Notes under the pieces: model-generated | The model's input: only the letters and a program-made list of their open reading frames with translations | Database searches by the model: none | What the model was told of the DNA's origin: nothing | Assembly (NCBI GenBank): GCA_029879555.1 | Contig: JAOUQB010000167.1 | Location: forward strand, 1-5,975 | Direction of reading: 5' to 3' | DNA: 5,975 nt | From: Nitrospirota bacterium | Lineage (GTDB): Bacteria > Nitrospirota > Nitrospiria > Nitrospirales > UBA8639 | Shown here: in pieces, positions 5,390 through 5,975 of the stretch | Layout: the number at the start of each line of letters is the position of its first letter | Position numbering within the stretch: the stretch's first letter is position 1 | Position numbers and translations under genes: made by a program

Positions 5390-5975
5390 ATGCAGAAGCC
5401 TGAGCAATTTATTTCGTCTTTCATGACGCCATTTCCTGTGGTGGCTTTTCAGTGTCTGCAAAAAGGTCTCGATCGAAAATTCCAATTTATTTCACCAAAT
5501 ATTCAAGCTTTATTGGGTGTGACTGCTGAGGAATTACTCCGAGACTCCAGAGCATTTTTCCGGTGTATACACCCTGAAGATCGAAATAAGTTTTTGCGAG
5601 TTTGGACTGAGGCCCTTTCATGGCCAGCAGCAATCGGCATTGAATACCGAATTCTGACTTCCGACAAACGCGTCATTTTTTTGCGAGAGCATAGCGTGAT
5701 GTCTGCGGAGGAGGATCAAGGGCAAGGCCATAATTGCCAGGGCTTGTTGCTTGAGAGCCCTCACAATCAGGAAATCCAAGATGAGTTGCATCGGTGGGAT
5801 CTTGAGCTACATTCGTTAACTGAAAATCTTCCGGATATTATTGCGCGAATTGATCACAGAAATCGAATACTATATTTGAACCGTTGGTGGGATAGTCTTG
5901 AGCCTCTACCGCCGGAAAAATATTTAGGGAAAAGGCTTGAAGATTTAGGGTTATCACAAAAGGTTGCGGATGTAT
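5390..5975 (+). CDS. PAS-domain sensory protein, N-terminal 195 codons (3' end outside window)
   Basis: The frame is open from the ATG at 5390 to the window edge. A first PAS domain of the PAS_3 type spans about residues 12-122: FQFISPNIQALLGVTAEELL, then the loop FFRCIHPEDRNKF (56-68), and the closing strands IEYRILTSDKRVIFLRE (84-100). A linker helix (about 126-143) leads into the start of a second PAS domain (LTENLPDIIARIDHRNRILYLNR, 143-165, beginning after a Leu-rich stretch). No signal peptide or membrane segment is seen, so this part is cytoplasmic. PAS tandems of this kind usually feed a histidine kinase, GGDEF/EAL or PP2C output domain; that part lies beyond the window, so the output is unknown. 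It lies 104 bases after the pseudo-histidine kinase on the same strand and may be co-transcribed with it or driven by its own extended -10 promoter. The start is the first ATG; no strong Shine-Dalgarno is present (only a purine stretch near 5369-5377, too far upstream). Confidence 0.87.
   Translation, partial: MQKPEQFISSFMTPFPVVAFQCLQKGLDRKFQFISPNIQALLGVTAEELLRDSRAFFRCIHPEDRNKFLRVWTEALSWPAAIGIEYRILTSDKRVIFLREHSVMSAEEDQGQGHNCQGLLLESPHNQEIQDELHRWDLELHSLTENLPDIIARIDHRNRILYLNRWWDSLEPLPPEKYLGKRLEDLGLSQKVADV

Noticed and set aside
1..5975. CRISPR arrays, tRNA or rRNA genes, insertion sequences, toxin-antitoxin or phage genes
   Set aside because: No direct-repeat series, cloverleaf, transposase motif or matching protein family was seen on either strand when read by eye.

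Overview
The window reads as ordinary bacterial chromosome with short intergenic gaps. No mobile-element genes, tRNAs, rRNAs or repeat arrays are visible. Protein style (ValS, a HAD protein with an xAVGT first motif, a 7TM-GAF sensor kinase and a PAS sensor next to each other) and moderate base composition (higher GC in valS, visibly more AT-rich in the sensor genes) suggest an environmental Gram-negative bacterium. I lean toward the Nitrospirota, but this rests on family resemblance recalled from memory and no marker in the window proves it.

Layout: (1) 1-1724, minus strand: the N-terminal 574 codons of valyl-tRNA synthetase (valS), cut by the window edge inside the KMSKS motif. (2) 1725-1861: a divergent intergenic region with a candidate promoter for each flanking gene and a 7-bp inverted repeat around the valS promoter. 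(3) 1862-1972, plus: a 36-codon gene for a very basic peptide, the only gene here with a strong Shine-Dalgarno sequence. (4) 2128-2859, plus: a HAD-superfamily hydrolase-like protein. (5) 2860-3095: a terminator-like hairpin whose right arm overlaps the -35 of a candidate promoter for the next gene. (6) 3096-5285, plus: a multi-TM, GAF-containing protein built like a histidine kinase but lacking the phosphoacceptor His and the main ATP-binding motifs. (7) 5390-5975, plus: the N-terminal 195 codons of a PAS-domain sensory protein that runs off the window.

The left half is housekeeping: valS charges tRNA-Val, and the small basic peptide may belong with translation or RNA binding. The right half is signalling. 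The most notable point is that the 729-aa membrane protein keeps a full sensor-kinase domain order and an intact reading frame, yet its H-box has Gln in place of His and its N, G1 and G2 boxes are eroded. It therefore looks like a catalytically dead pseudo-histidine kinase, perhaps acting with the adjacent PAS protein or with another kinase. I did not see a clearly new multi-gene system.
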